Assembly: GCF_033963835.1 (NCBI RefSeq)
Contig: NZ_JAXBME010000026.1
Location: 1-49,240 of the forward strand
Origin: Cytobacillus sp. IB215665
Lineage (GTDB): Bacteria; Bacillota; Bacilli; Bacillales; SM2101
DNA: 49,240 nucleotides
Direction: 5' to 3'
In this document: piece by piece, positions 1 through 9,040 of the stretch
Numbering within the stretch: the first letter of the stretch is position 1
Layout of the letters: the number at the start of each line of letters is the position of its first letter
Translations under genes and position numbers: made by a program
The notes under the pieces: generated by a model
Told to the model about the DNA's origin: nothing
The model's database searches: none
The model's input: the letters and a program-made list of their open reading frames with translations, nothing else

Positions 1-67
1 ATTATATCATCTTAAATCTATTATGATTTCTTAAAATGTATTGACTTATATTAGCTGGTATTGATGA

Positions 68-216
68 AGGGCTGTTTTCGATAGATTGTTGCTTTTCATA
101 CGAATAAATAAACACGATTTCCTACCATCTTTTCTTCCGTAAAACGATGGCTGTTAAGCAAAACAATATCTTTATCTTCTAGTATAGAAACTATAGTAGC
201 AAAGTTTACAAATAGA
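68..216 (+). repeat. Degenerate copy of dispersed repeat family 2
   Basis: This gene-free end of the window begins with GGCTGTTTTCGATAGATTGTTGC, close to the starts of two other intergenic stretches at 2793 (same strand) and 25645 (opposite strand). It also holds a small CATC/GATG hairpin with an A/T-rich loop like theirs. Its right end reads roughly as an inverted copy of its left end, as in a MITE. The resemblance is weak and patchy, and no coding potential was seen. Confidence 0.3.
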
Positions 217-273
217 GGCATTTGTTATTAGTTATCTGGACATTAAGAAACTGCTCACTTAAGCTGAATAAAC

Positions 274-1083
274 TTATTCTTCACTTGGTCTTGCCACTTC
301 TTTTGTTACTTTCACTTCCCAAGAAATAATTGTTGTACTATCTATCACATTATTTCCCTTAATAGTTTGTAATAATTTTAGAATTCCTTTATCAATTTGC
401 TGACTTTTCATTACATTATAAATCTCTTTCGGAGAAGAGTAAGGTTCTTTAGGACATTCAATTAGCCCATCAGTTGTTAAAAATATACGATTCTTTCCTT
501 TTCTTAGTTCTCTTATACCACTACTGTAACAGGGAACTACTTGGTCAAATGTGTTGACTAGTCCAACCCATTCGTATAATTGCCGTTGATTTATTTGATA
601 CTGACCAAGATTCGCAAGCTCTGGATGAAATACGTAAGAAATACAATCTCCTATAGAAAACCACCAAACATATTTATCCTTCCTTAGAACGATCAGACAA
701 GCTGTCTCCCCCTTAACTTTTCGACAAGCAGTAAGAAACGCATCTTCTTGGAACAAGTTTAGAATTGATCCCTCTATATTTTTTAATGTCTGTTCATATG
801 GTAAGGATAATATAAGTAGTATATCTGACTTTCTCTTTGAGAATTGCTCTAAAACTAATTCAGCACTTTCGGCTGAATTGTGTGCATCTAAAATAACAGT
901 AAACTCCCAATTTGCTTTTTCATCTATCCAAATTAAGCAGCCATCTTCATTTTTATACTGACCTTCAAGGGAGTTACCACCGAACCGCCCTAATGATACT
1001 TGCTTAAAATTATTTACATTTATTAAGTCTACGAAATTTGCTTGGCTCCCAACCCAACTAAATTCACTAATGGAATTTCCCAT
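274..1083 (-). CDS. PP2C-like serine/threonine phosphatase domain protein
   Basis: The 269-residue protein keeps the order of PP2C (PPM) motifs: KNED at 44-47, DAH at 66-68 in place of the usual DGH, a GETA stretch at 125-128, IGD at 144-146, and TTDG at 203-206. These residues normally bind the two metal ions of a cytoplasmic phosphoserine/threonine phosphatase. The replaced glycine and the short length make activity on a true phosphoprotein uncertain. The start lies one base after the stop of the HIT gene, so it is the second gene of a T-box-controlled operon. The substrate is unknown. No signal peptide or membrane segment is visible. Confidence 0.72.
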   Translation of the reverse strand: MGNSISEFSWVGSQANFVDLINVNNFKQVSLGRFGGNSLEGQYKNEDGCLIWIDEKANWEFTVILDAHNSAESAELVLEQFSKRKSDILLILSLPYEQTLKNIEGSILNLFQEDAFLTACRKVKGETACLIVLRKDKYVWWFSIGDCISYVFHPELANLGQYQINQRQLYEWVGLVNTFDQVVPCYSSGIRELRKGKNRIFLTTDGLIECPKEPYSSPKEIYNVMKSQQIDKGILKLLQTIKGNNVIDSTTIISWEVKVTKEVARPSEE

Positions 1084-1084
1084 A

Positions 1085-1528
1085 TCAAATATTCTCCAAA
1101 TATGCTTTTAAACGATTACACAGCCTTACAACCTCGACGTTATCACCCATAGGAGCATTTTCCCAGTCATAAACAGCTGAAGGTCCCCAATATTTTTTCG
1201 GGGTATTTGGATAACGTGGAACTATATGCATATGAAGATGAGGAACTGCATCACCTAAAACATATGAATAAACATGTTCAGCATTTTCACTTTCTATAAG
1301 AGCTTTGCTTACTTTTGCCATGACCATTCCAAATACCTGTGCTTCATCAACTGTCATATCACCAAGTGTTGGAATGTGTCGTTTTAAGTCAATCATTATA
1401 TGACCTAAATAATGTGGTTTGCCATTTTGATCGATGTGACTAACATAAACATAATCATCCTCATAAATGGTTACTCCTGAAGTTTGAATATTTCCAGTAT
1501 GCTTGTTGCAAATAAAACAATCTTCCAC
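1085..1528 (-). CDS. HIT (histidine triad) family nucleotide hydrolase/transferase
   Basis: The 147-residue protein has the histidine triad HLHMH at 97-101, the active-site signature of HIT proteins, which cleave nucleoside phosphoramidates or dinucleoside polyphosphates. An N-terminal CFIC (4-7) resembles the zinc-binding cysteines of many HIT enzymes. The start is GTG, set by GAGGTGA a few bases upstream. A T-box leader and intrinsic terminator precede it, so expression should respond to an uncharged tRNA. HIT proteins of the Hint type hydrolyse aminoacyl-adenylates in vitro, which would fit aminoacylation-linked control, but that link is inference. The PP2C-like gene follows in the same operon. 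Confidence 0.9.
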   Translation of the reverse strand: MEDCFICNKHTGNIQTSGVTIYEDDYVYVSHIDQNGKPHYLGHIMIDLKRHIPTLGDMTVDEAQVFGMVMAKVSKALIESENAEHVYSYVLGDAVPHLHMHIVPRYPNTPKKYWGPSAVYDWENAPMGDNVEVVRLCNRLKAYLENI

Positions 1529-1554
1529 AATAATTCACCTCATAAATTCTTTTT

Positions 1555-1810
1555 TTATATAATAAAAATCCTACTATCTCATAAAGAGACGATAGGATTT
1601 TTATCGTGGTACCACTCTTCTTGCTTCATTTTCGTTAAACGAAACATCTTAGGACTTTGTTACGGAAGTTAACCGTATAGACTTAAATATCAATCTATCC
1701 ACTCCTAGGCGAGTTGGGGATGTTATTGACTGTCTTGCACCTTCCGACAGCTCTCTATACAATAACTTATCCTTACTACTCCTAATCAAAGCGTTTATTT
1801 TATATATTTT
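1555..1810 (-). promoter_or_regulatory. T-box riboswitch leader upstream of the HIT-PP2C operon
   Basis: Read on the minus strand, the leader has Stem I with the AGTA S-turn motif (GGAGTAGTAAGG near 1777), an AGAGAGCTG bulge segment and GGTGC distal loop near 1735-1755, the conserved T-box core AGAGTGGTACCACG at about 1605-1618, then a terminator hairpin and the HIT start. In the specifier loop (near 1697-1715) the text before ACTC reads CCCCA, so the specifier codon is most likely CCC or CCA, both proline. The T-box identity is strong. The amino-acid assignment is tentative and needs a structure model. Confidence 0.9.
1562..1604 (-). terminator. T-box attenuator terminator
   Basis: A hairpin of about 19 bp (arms 1562-1580 and 1586-1604, loop TTTAT) ends in a T-rich run on the minus strand, directly after the T-box core sequence. 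It competes with the antiterminator formed by that core, which is the usual T-box attenuation arrangement. Confidence 0.85.
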
Positions 1811-1816
1811 TTTAAA

Positions 1817-1845
1817 ATTCTATATATTGAAATCAGATTTGTCAA
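1817..1845 (-). promoter_or_regulatory. Sigma-A promoter of the T-box/HIT operon
   Basis: On the minus strand a consensus -35 TTGACA (1840-1845) is followed after exactly 17 bp by the -10 TAGAAT (1817-1822). Transcription would begin near 1810, just before Stem I of the T-box. Confidence 0.8.
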
Positions 1846-2032
1846 TATTTTTCTATAAAGTTAAATTCACTCAATTCTGTTAACTTTTTTATTTTGTTGA
1901 TACTTCTCACATTATCAAATGAAAGTTACGTCCTCGAGGTAGTGTTTTCTTATATAAATATAGTTGATTTCTCAGCAAGTTAGATTATGTGGCATTAAAA
2001 AACCTTGACGATTATCATCATTTAGTAATAGG

Positions 2033-2416
2033 TTACTTCTGCACTAATTGAATTAGGTTGCCACATGTATCATTGAAGATAGCTATTGTGACTTCACCCA
2101 TTGCTGTTGGCTCCATAGAAAACTCTACGCCTTTTTCCTTTAATCGTTTGTACTCTCTTTGAATATCTGCAACACCAAACATTGTTGCTGGGATACCATC
2201 GGCAAATATCTTCTTTTGATACTCTTTTGCGGCAGGATGTTCATTCGGTTCGAGTAAAAGCTCTGTACCGTCCAGTTCATCGGGAGAAACGAGCGTTATC
2301 CACCTAAATTCTCCCACAGGAACATCCTCCTTTTTTACAAACCCAAGCTTTCCTGAATAAAAATCTAGTGCCTTGTCTTGATCTTGTACGAATATACTTG
2401 TAACAACGATTTTCAT
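2033..2416 (-). CDS. VOC-superfamily (glyoxalase/bleomycin resistance-like) protein
   Basis: The 127-residue protein is the length of a single VOC domain with two beta-alpha-beta-beta-beta modules. Typical features are the opening strand with FVQDQDKALDFYSGKLGF and the closing DTCGNLIQLVQ, where the last glutamine is near the usual metal-ligand position. VOC proteins include glyoxalases, dioxygenases and antibiotic-binding resistance proteins, and the sequence does not decide between them. GGGAGG precedes the ATG. It stands alone, with the T-box promoter region upstream and a small membrane gene on the other side. Confidence 0.85.
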   Translation of the reverse strand: MKIVVTSIFVQDQDKALDFYSGKLGFVKKEDVPVGEFRWITLVSPDELDGTELLLEPNEHPAAKEYQKKIFADGIPATMFGVADIQREYKRLKEKGVEFSMEPTAMGEVTIAIFNDTCGNLIQLVQK

Positions 2417-2557
2417 ACTTTGAATCCTCCCTTGTCTACAAACAAAATGCTATTCTTGATAAAATAACACTTGATTTGATGATAATTCGATACCATTTAT
2501 CCTTCTTATTACTAAATAATATGACAATAGTTTATATAGCTATACACGTTACAAACT

Positions 2558-2758
2558 TTATTTTTTTCCTTTCCTTCTGTATGAAACTCCCCCCATAAAA
2601 GATGTTATTATCAAAAGAAGTATTGGTATGACACTTTTGTCCAGACCTTCAATGAAGATAGCAATTATCATTCCTAAAAACATTACTCCCGATATAATAA
2701 AGTAAACTAAAGATGTGTCTATATATTCTTTAGCTGTGAATTCTTTTCTCTTAATCAT
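2558..2758 (-). CDS. Small two-helix membrane protein, unknown function
   Basis: The start is placed at the ATG preceded by AAAGGAG (protein MIKRKEFTAK..., 66 residues) rather than an upstream in-frame codon that lies inside the ribosome binding site. Two hydrophobic segments (about 15-37 and 41-58) are separated by EGLDKS, and the C-terminus is basic (RRKGKK), suggesting both ends are cytoplasmic. No family was recognised. Similar small proteins are common in Bacillaceae accessory regions. Confidence 0.6.
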   Translation of the reverse strand: MIKRKEFTAKEYIDTSLVYFIISGVMFLGMIIAIFIEGLDKSVIPILLLIITSFMGGVSYRRKGKK

Positions 2759-2792
2759 AAATATCTCCTTTACAACCGTTTGCATTCATTAA

Positions 2793-2905
2793 AGGCTCAT
2801 TTCGTAAACATTGTTGCTATTGTTATCAAATTAGTGCTAAAAAAAGTTTCTTTGTATTGTTAGGCATAGTTGTCCAGAAGAAAAGATGCCACGAACTCAT
2901 TTTGT
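2793..2905 (+). repeat. Dispersed repeat family 2, copy B
   Basis: From GGCTCATTTCGTAAACATTG through GTTATCAAATTAG to GATGCCACGAACTC this stretch aligns with the reverse complement of 25500-25645. Shared landmarks are the GGCTC start, TTGTTGCTA, a TCAAATT block and AAAAGATGCCACG. It fills most of the 2786-3123 gap and contains no recognised gene. Confidence 0.5.
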
Positions 2906-3123
2906 GTAAGTTTTGCTTCTTAATATGAAAACAATAATCAATTCTTTACACCGATTATTTCAAATGTTCAGTACTTAAGCAATCCCTTTTTACAGAATAT
3001 GGCGTATAAAAAGATGCTTATCTTTATTTCAGATTTATAGTAAAACATGTTGAAGCAACTTATTAAATAAAAAGTACTAGTGCTAGAATTATAGCAAGAG
3101 AATCTGGAAAGGAAGTAGTTTTT

Positions 3124-3388
3124 ATGTTAGAAAACAAAACAATAATAATGTTAATGAAGTTATCAGAGCGTAAATGTTGGGGGATGTCGATTCTGAATTA
3201 TGTTGTGTTGATAGGTAGCGTGTCAGTAATAGTGTTGTACGTGTTAGACACTCCTATTAGAAAGAGTAATAGGTTTGTATGCTTTTCTTATTTCCTTAAT
3301 AAGCTTTATTGATCATCATGTTTATTATAAATTAGTTGAGAAAGTCAAAGAACAAGAAGAGATCGAGTACGAGAAAAATAACCAGTAG
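3124..3388 (+). pseudogene. Frameshifted small membrane protein gene
   Basis: An ATG behind AAAGGAAG opens a frame (MLENKTIIML...) that becomes unconvincing after about residue 40, while another frame continues from near 3250 with ...LLLERVIGLYAFLISL and a charged tail ending ENEKNNQ-like at a TAG (3386-3388). The total is 265 bp, one base more than a multiple of three. The simplest reading is one gene of about 88 residues with two hydrophobic segments and a charged C-terminus, broken by a single-base indel near 3240-3255. A sequencing error would look the same. Confidence 0.45.
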
Positions 3389-3643
3389 AAAATTTAGCAA
3401 GGGCCATTAAAGGATTTTCTACCTTTCCTACAGGTTCTTTATACAGTTCTTAATAGATATAAATCAACTCTACTCTTATGTTTTATCAGAGGTCATTCGG
3501 ATTAAGAGTTCAACCAGTCAATTTTGGTGCTCAGTCTTTTAATGCTATTGCTATTATTTTAGCTTTACAACATTCTTTCACCATGAATAACCATGAGTTA
3601 GTACATTCACCCTTCTAAGTATATAAAAATGTCATTATTTTCA

Positions 3644-4525
3644 TTATAGATTTTCAAATAAAAATTCTGATATTTCTTCATTTAGGTCATGATGGAACTG
3701 CTCTCTATTAAATCCAGGTGGGTCTTGTGATGGAAGAAAAGATGAATTTGTCATTTCTTTTGGGAATGGGCTAAGAAACGAGAAATGTCCTGCATTTTGA
3801 ACAATTGTATGTTGGATCGTTGTACTTTCAGGTATCCCATTCAATATAATGTCTGCATGAAAATAAGGTGTAATTTGATCTTTCTCCCCTACATACATCA
3901 AAATAGGGATGTTTATGTCTTGCAAAGCACCCTTATCTTTAAACCAGACTGAAGCTGGTGCTAACAGAATTAAAGATTTAATTCTGTAATCTGGTGTAAC
4001 ATTAATAAGATGAACTTTTCCATCAGAAGATTCATATGGAAAAGAGGTTGGTACTCCTCCTGTTGCAGCTAATGCTGTGTACCCTCCCATAGAATGTCCG
4101 ATAACTGAGACAGAATCAGGTTTTAAAATTTTCGTGAAATTTTCATTATTAAAGAACCAATCAATCGCCATAGAAATATGCTTTGGCCTCATCGTTAGGT
4201 TATCCACAGTACCTTCAAATGTGTTGTCGTTTATATTATTAAATGGGTGCTCAATCATTCCTACAACAAATCCTTTGCGAGCCAAATGGGAAGCAATCGT
4301 TCGATAAACTAAAGGTGAACCACCGGTGCCATGAGATATTAACACCAAATTGAACATACCTTCTTGAGGTTTAGCATCACTCGAAATATTCAATTGATAT
4401 GGTCCAATGTTATCCACTTTTTCGGGTATACTCGTTGGATACATAACAAATATTGAAAATGTTATATCTAATTGTTCGTCAGTAAGCTCGACTCTTCGAT
4501 AGCCAGCAAACATTTCTTCATTCAT
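3644..4525 (-). CDS. Alpha/beta hydrolase (PAF-acetylhydrolase/dienelactone hydrolase-like)
   Basis: The ATG at 4525 (MNEEMFAGYRR) sits 8-9 bp after AGGAG. An upstream in-frame TTG abuts that site and is rejected. The 293-residue protein has the oxyanion-loop HGTGG (about 65-69), the nucleophile elbow GHSMGG (Ser near 145), a GEKDQ aspartate and an AGHFS histidine, completing a Ser-Asp-His triad. The long insertion between HGTGG and the elbow and the HPFNN segment resemble secreted-PAF-acetylhydrolase-type hydrolases, but no signal peptide is present. The substrate is unknown. It lies downstream of the AraC-GyrI regulator on the same strand. Confidence 0.8.
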   Translation of the reverse strand: MNEEMFAGYRRVELTDEQLDITFSIFVMYPTSIPEKVDNIGPYQLNISSDAKPQEGMFNLVLISHGTGGSPLVYRTIASHLARKGFVVGMIEHPFNNINDNTFEGTVDNLTMRPKHISMAIDWFFNNENFTKILKPDSVSVIGHSMGGYTALAATGGVPTSFPYESSDGKVHLINVTPDYRIKSLILLAPASVWFKDKGALQDINIPILMYVGEKDQITPYFHADIILNGIPESTTIQHTIVQNAGHFSFLSPFPKEMTNSSFLPSQDPPGFNREQFHHDLNEEISEFLFENL

Positions 4526-4668
4526 AAAATTCAACTCCTATTAATATAGAATTTACTCAATGAAATATCTAAACTCCTTCTTTCCTTAAGTAAAAATAAT
4601 CTATTCCACAGGTGGAATTCTTATTTAAATAAGAATTATAGAATTGTAGTTGAGTATCATTATTTAAC

Positions 4669-5565
4669 TTAGAGCGAAACCTTTTTTATAGGAACATAAA
4701 TATTATTTTGCAATAAATTTTGGGAATTTATATTACACCTCTCACTAAACTCGGTAGTACCTGCATGTTCATAAACAGAGTGTGGGAACCATTCTTCATA
4801 TATTACGCGCCAAGTTTCTTGAATTGATTTACTAAAATCTGCTGGTTTTACTTTTGGTGTAGTAAAGACAGCAAACTCAGTTTCTGGAAATATTCTAGAA
4901 GTTTGACCTTCCTCGACTTGATCAAAATTATTCACTTCTGCCCCAATTATATATATAAATTCTCCAGTTTCTATATTAAAATCTGTACAAATGCCTAACT
5001 CAACCATTTTGTCACTATGAATACAATTTTTTATCTTACCGCCCAAATTTCGCTCTTTATACACCTCCCAAAAATGTGGAATTTCTTTAAAATTCCTTCG
5101 ATCATCTATTGTCGTTCTTAGCTCATAACCAACCACTTTATATTCTAGTTTTTTAACAATACGAAATCCCATTTCAATTCCGCCTAAATAGGGATTATAT
5201 CGACGCTGCAGTACATTTGCCTTTGGATATAATTGTGTTTTAATATTTCGTTTTCTATATTCGCTAGGTGTCATTTTAAATAATTTTTTGAAAGAACGTG
5301 TAAACGTTTCATGGGACCTAAATCCATTTTCCAAAGCAATATCAATTACTCGAATATCTGTACAGGAAATTTTATAAGCTGCTTGTACTAACCTCCTTTT
5401 TCTAACGTACTCCATTACAGATGCTCCTACCAACGTATGGAATACTCTATGAAAATGATAGATTGAAAAGTTAGCTTTATTGGCTAGTTCTTCAAGTGTT
5501 AAGTCATTTTGTAGGTTTAACTCAATATAATCAATCACTTTCTGAATCGTATAATGATATCCCAT
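4669..5565 (-). CDS. AraC-family regulator with GyrI-like effector-binding domain
   Basis: Residues 1-108 form an AraC-type double helix-turn-helix (ENLTLEELANKANFS-like first helix pair, then DIALENGFRSHETFTRSFKK and the conserved TPSEYRK). Residues about 130-298 form a GyrI-like/AraC effector-binding domain, which in this family binds hydrophobic or cationic ligands. The order matches Rob- or BltR-type regulators, so a role in drug or stress response is likely but the ligand is unknown. The alpha/beta hydrolase 140 bp downstream on the same strand is a possible target. Confidence 0.88.
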   Translation of the reverse strand: MGYHYTIQKVIDYIELNLQNDLTLEELANKANFSIYHFHRVFHTLVGASVMEYVRKRRLVQAAYKISCTDIRVIDIALENGFRSHETFTRSFKKLFKMTPSEYRKRNIKTQLYPKANVLQRRYNPYLGGIEMGFRIVKKLEYKVVGYELRTTIDDRRNFKEIPHFWEVYKERNLGGKIKNCIHSDKMVELGICTDFNIETGEFIYIIGAEVNNFDQVEEGQTSRIFPETEFAVFTTPKVKPADFSKSIQETWRVIYEEWFPHSVYEHAGTTEFSERCNINSQNLLQNNIYVPIKKVSL

Positions 5566-6138
5566 TTAAGGTCTAACTCTCCTCTCTTGTTTAATTCTAT
5601 CTTTTTCAGTTTGAGATTTCTTGATGTTTTTTGCTTTTGTATATTGAAGCAGGAAATATTGAAAAGGAGTTTGTTAATTTAAGAGGGCGTTTATGTGAAT
5701 TTTTTGTAAAGAGGAACAGCAATCATAAATTTCTTTTAATCTTTCGAACTAGATTTGAAAAGTACTTTAAAATATGATGATATATAAAAGTAAGGGGCTT
5801 AATGTGGGAATATACGTTTAAGCAGTTTTCTTGCTAATAGCAAGCTCCTATTACAAGAAACAGTAATTATAAATAATTTATCGGTCTTTTCTAATTTATA
5901 TATATTTTTAAATAAGGGAGCTGGATATACCTTATTTATATGAGAAAGACTTCTTACCGAAGCAATGCTCCAATATTATTGACAAAGAGCATTCACCTCC
6001 ATTTCATCTCCTGTAATTTGCCAGGTTCATTAGCCGGCTACTAGTCATTATCCATCATATATCTTCTCACTCTGGAGTGTTGTAATATGAACAAACATTA
6101 TCCCAAACCAATCTAAGTAAGGTATTTTCACGGTCTTT
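5566..6138. other. Gene-free AT-rich interval
   Basis: No convincing gene is seen. One plus-strand open stretch near 5640-5780 reads like coding sequence (IEAGNIEKEFVNLRGRL) but lacks a start with a ribosome binding site and matches no family I recognise. It may be a decayed gene end. Confidence 0.4.
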
Positions 6139-6672
6139 CTAATCTGGTTTAGGTATCCACTCAAATATATTGTGAGACTCAAGGTTATCAATGAGATGGT
6201 TTAACCATTCATAGTACTGTAACGCTTTATTAAGCTTGTTTAAATCCTGTTCAATTACTACCTTTATTTGCTCATCAATATCAGTACTTAATAAGATATC
6301 TTCTATTTCATTTTTAGACTTCTCAATTGCTTGTATATTAATCATAGTTGCATGTCTCCACTGAATGGAAAAGTAATCTATAAAGGTCTGATACCAATCG
6401 TCTTCAACTACATATTGATCCTTTCTTGATCCTTTTTTCCACACTTTATCAACCATTTTCAAATCCATTAATGTACGAACTGAAGTACTCATACTCGTCT
6501 TACTCATACCTAGCGCTTCTTTCATCTCATCTAACGTCATAGGTTCATTTTGAAAGAATAGCAAACCATATAACCTGCCAATTGATGGAGTTACACCATA
6601 TAAGGACATATTTTTTGCAATAGAATCAATTACTCGTTCTCTCGCTTTTATAAGTCTCTCTTCCTTGTCCAT
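6139..6672 (-). CDS. GbsR/OpcR-type MarR-like repressor of betaine uptake
   Basis: The 177-residue protein matches the GbsR family: an N-terminal segment (AKNMSLYGVTPSIGRLYGLLFF), a winged helix with DEMKEALGMSKTSMSTSVRTL, and a helical C-terminal half. In Bacillus subtilis, GbsR and OpcR repress choline/glycine-betaine genes. Here the gene is divergent from an OpuA-type importer, with a GTACAG-N6-CTGTAC dyad between them, so regulation of that operon is likely. GGGAGCG precedes the ATG. Whether it senses choline or another ligand cannot be read from sequence. Confidence 0.88.
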   Translation of the reverse strand: MDKEERLIKARERVIDSIAKNMSLYGVTPSIGRLYGLLFFQNEPMTLDEMKEALGMSKTSMSTSVRTLMDLKMVDKVWKKGSRKDQYVVEDDWYQTFIDYFSIQWRHATMINIQAIEKSKNEIEDILLSTDIDEQIKVVIEQDLNKLNKALQYYEWLNHLIDNLESHNIFEWIPKPD

Positions 6673-6801
6673 AACAATTCGCTCCCTATTCCAAGTTGTT
6701 GTAATTATAGACTACTCATTTATTCTTACATTGTAAAGAAACGAAATACTAAGGATTTCAAACAATATGAGAGGAATTGTAAGGTACTCTACGGTCAGTT
6801 T

Positions 6802-6819
6802 GTACAGTCTATTCTGTAC
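6802..6819. promoter_or_regulatory. Candidate GbsR operator dyad
   Basis: A perfect inverted repeat GTACAG-TCTATT-CTGTAC lies in the divergent region, 35 bp upstream of the opuAA -35 box, with an extra half-site CTGTAC at 6834-6839. Its position suits control of the regulator gene, the importer, or both. Binding by the neighbouring GbsR-type protein is inferred from position only. Confidence 0.55.
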
Positions 6820-6853
6820 GTAGTTTATGACGCTGTACACTCCCTTATCCGCT

Positions 6854-6882
6854 TTGTAATCAAACTTATGGTTGCATACAAT
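6854..6882 (+). promoter_or_regulatory. Sigma-A promoter of the opuA operon
   Basis: TTGTAA (6854-6859), a 17-bp spacer and TACAAT (6877-6882) lie about 55 bp upstream of the opuAA ATG on the plus strand. Confidence 0.65.
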
Positions 6883-6938
6883 ATAAACTGTTGGGTAGAG
6901 ATAAGAGAGTGGACATTTGAGATAAGAGGTGTACGAGC

Positions 6939-8144
6939 ATGGCTCAAGAAACAATCTTAACAGTAAAAGAATTGACAAAAGTATTTGGGAAGAACTACAA
7001 AAAGGCTTTAGACATGCTAAAGGAAGGAAAATCTAAACAAGACATCCTTAAAAATACAGGTGCTACTGTTGGTGTTAATTCAGCTAATTTTGATGTATAT
7101 AAAGGTGAAATTTTTGTCATTATGGGTTTATCAGGGAGTGGGAAATCAACTCTCATTCGATTGCTTAACAGACTAATTGAACCGACAAGTGGAAATATTT
7201 ACATTTATAAAGATGATTTAGTAAGCATGCCTAAAGACAAATTACTAGGTATTCGTCGAAAAAAAATGAGTATGGTCTTTCAAAAATTTGCTCTCTTTCC
7301 TCATAGAACAATTTTACAAAATACAGAGTACGGTCTAGAGGTACAAGGGATAAGTAAATCTGAAAGGAAAGAAAAAGCTCTTGAGTCACTTCGACTCGTT
7401 GGACTAGAAGGATATGAGAATCAATACCCTTCTCAATTGAGCGGTGGAATGCAACAACGTGTAGGCTTAGCTCGTGCTTTAGCAAATGATCCAGATATTC
7501 TCTTAATGGATGAAGCTTTCAGTGCGCTTGACCCTTTAATTAGAAAAGAGATGCAGGACGAGCTTTTAAGCTTACAATCTAGCATGAATAAAACCATTAT
7601 ATTCATTACTCATGACTTAGATGAGGCTTTACGTATTGGTGACAGAATAGCTCTGATGAAAGATGGGAATATTGTTCAAATTGGTTCTCCAGAGGAAATT
7701 CTAATGAATCCAGCCAATCGATATGTTGAACGATTTGTCGAGGATGTTGATCTATCTAAAGTTCTTACAGCAGGACATGTGATGAAGTCACCTGAAACGG
7801 TTCAACTAGATAAAGGTCCTCGTGTTGCTCTACAACTAATGAAAGATAGGAGCATTTCCACAATCTTTGTTGTAGATAAAAAGAAACATTTACTTGGCGT
7901 TGTCACAGCTGATGCAGCCCTAAAAGCAATTGAAAAAAATCAGCATCTCGAGGACATTTTAATAAAGGATATTTCTACTGTATCTAAAGAGACGCTACTA
8001 ACTAATGTGTTGGAGCTTATGGCTACAACTACCTTACCTATGGCTGTCGTAAACGAGGAGAATGTTATATCTGGCATTCTTATCCGAGGAGCAGTCCTTG
8101 GAGGACTTGCAGGTAACGATGAACACATAAACAGTGAGAACTAG
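6939..8144 (+). CDS. opuAA: Glycine betaine ABC transporter, ATP-binding subunit with CBS domains
   Basis: The 401-residue protein has Walker [10 protein letters not shown] (63-71), Q-loop [10 protein letters not shown], signature LSGGMQQR (167-174), Walker B ILLMDEA (187-193) and the switch histidine in ITHDLDEA, followed by two CBS domains (about 280-395). The N-terminal [19 protein letters not shown] extension is typical of OpuAA/ProV-type subunits. CBS domains in this family sense ionic strength, so the importer is expected to switch on under osmotic stress. It is first in an opuAA-AB-AC operon, with AAGAGGTG before the ATG. Confidence 0.95.
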   Translation: MAQETILTVKELTKVFGKNYKKALDMLKEGKSKQDILKNTGATVGVNSANFDVYKGEIFVIMGLSGSGKSTLIRLLNRLIEPTSGNIYIYKDDLVSMPKDKLLGIRRKKMSMVFQKFALFPHRTILQNTEYGLEVQGISKSERKEKALESLRLVGLEGYENQYPSQLSGGMQQRVGLARALANDPDILLMDEAFSALDPLIRKEMQDELLSLQSSMNKTIIFITHDLDEALRIGDRIALMKDGNIVQIGSPEEILMNPANRYVERFVEDVDLSKVLTAGHVMKSPETVQLDKGPRVALQLMKDRSISTIFVVDKKKHLLGVVTADAALKAIEKNQHLEDILIKDISTVSKETLLTNVLELMATTTLPMAVVNEENVISGILIRGAVLGGLAGNDEHINSEN

Positions 8145-8167
8145 CTTTTATAAGGAGGCGATTGCCT

Positions 8168-9040
8168 ATGAAAATGCCTAGATTGCCTTTAGCTGATTGG
8201 GTAGATGTAACAGTCGAATGGCTAACCAATCATTTCGAAGGTTTTTTTGAATCTCTATCAGAAGGGCTAGAATGGCTTGTGGATGCAATTGTACAAGTAC
8301 TTGAACTAGACTTCGTAAATATTGGAGGAAATGAAGCTATAAGTACCTTCCTCCTCATGCTCATTTTTACTTTATTTGCATGGAAAATTGGAAACTGGAA
8401 ACTAGGGATATTTACTTTATTTGGACTATTACTTATTGATAACTTAGGATATTGGGCTGAGATGTTGGAAACTCTCTCTCTCGTCCTCACATCTGTTGCG
8501 ATCTCCATCATCGTTGGGATTCCCATAGGAATTTGGGCCTCGCAAAACAATACAGTAAATAGAGTTATTACCCCAATATTAGATTTAATGCAAACGATGC
8601 CTGCATTTGTATATTTAATACCTGCTATATTTTTCTTTAATATTGGTGTGGTCCCAGGGATTGTGGCTTCTGTTATTTTTGCTATGCCACCTGCCATTCG
8701 ACTAACTACTCTAGGAATTAAGCAGGTTCCAAATGATTTAATTGAAGCCACACACGCCTTTGGTTCTACTACAAGGCAACGATTATTGAAAGTACAATTA
8801 CCATTAGCAATGCCAACCATCATGGCGGGAGTGAATCAGAGTATCATGTTATCTTTGTCAATGGTTGTCATTTCTTCGATGGTAGGAGCTCCCGGATTAG
8901 GAGCTGAAGTCTATCGAGCTGTTACACAAATTCAAACAGGGATGGGCTTTGAAGCAGGAATATCTATTGTTATTATTGCTATTATTCTTGATAGATTAAC
9001 CCAAAATATAGGAAAAAACAAACAAGGAGGAAGAATGTAA
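8168..9040 (+). CDS. opuAB: Glycine betaine ABC transporter, permease subunit
   Basis: The ATG at 8168 lies 9 bp after AAGGAGG. A TTG at 8162 is too close to that site. The roughly 290-residue protein has an amphipathic N-terminal region and about seven to eight membrane segments. The cytoplasmic loop IEATHAFGSTTRQRLLKVQL is the permease EAA-type motif that docks on the ATPase. Length and organisation match OpuAB/ProW permeases. The stop TAA shares its last A with the ATG of opuAC, indicating translational coupling. Confidence 0.94.
   Translation: MKMPRLPLADWVDVTVEWLTNHFEGFFESLSEGLEWLVDAIVQVLELDFVNIGGNEAISTFLLMLIFTLFAWKIGNWKLGIFTLFGLLLIDNLGYWAEMLETLSLVLTSVAISIIVGIPIGIWASQNNTVNRVITPILDLMQTMPAFVYLIPAIFFFNIGVVPGIVASVIFAMPPAIRLTTLGIKQVPNDLIEATHAFGSTTRQRLLKVQLPLAMPTIMAGVNQSIMLSLSMVVISSMVGAPGLGAEVYRAVTQIQTGMGFEAGISIVIIAIILDRLTQNIGKNKQGGRM

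Noticed and set aside
6712-6978. Minus-strand frame over the opuA control region
   Set aside because: It covers the promoter, operator and start of opuAA and has no ribosome binding site.
8230-8823. Long minus-strand open frame inside opuAB
   Set aside because: It is antisense to a clearly conserved permease and has no ribosome binding site or family resemblance.
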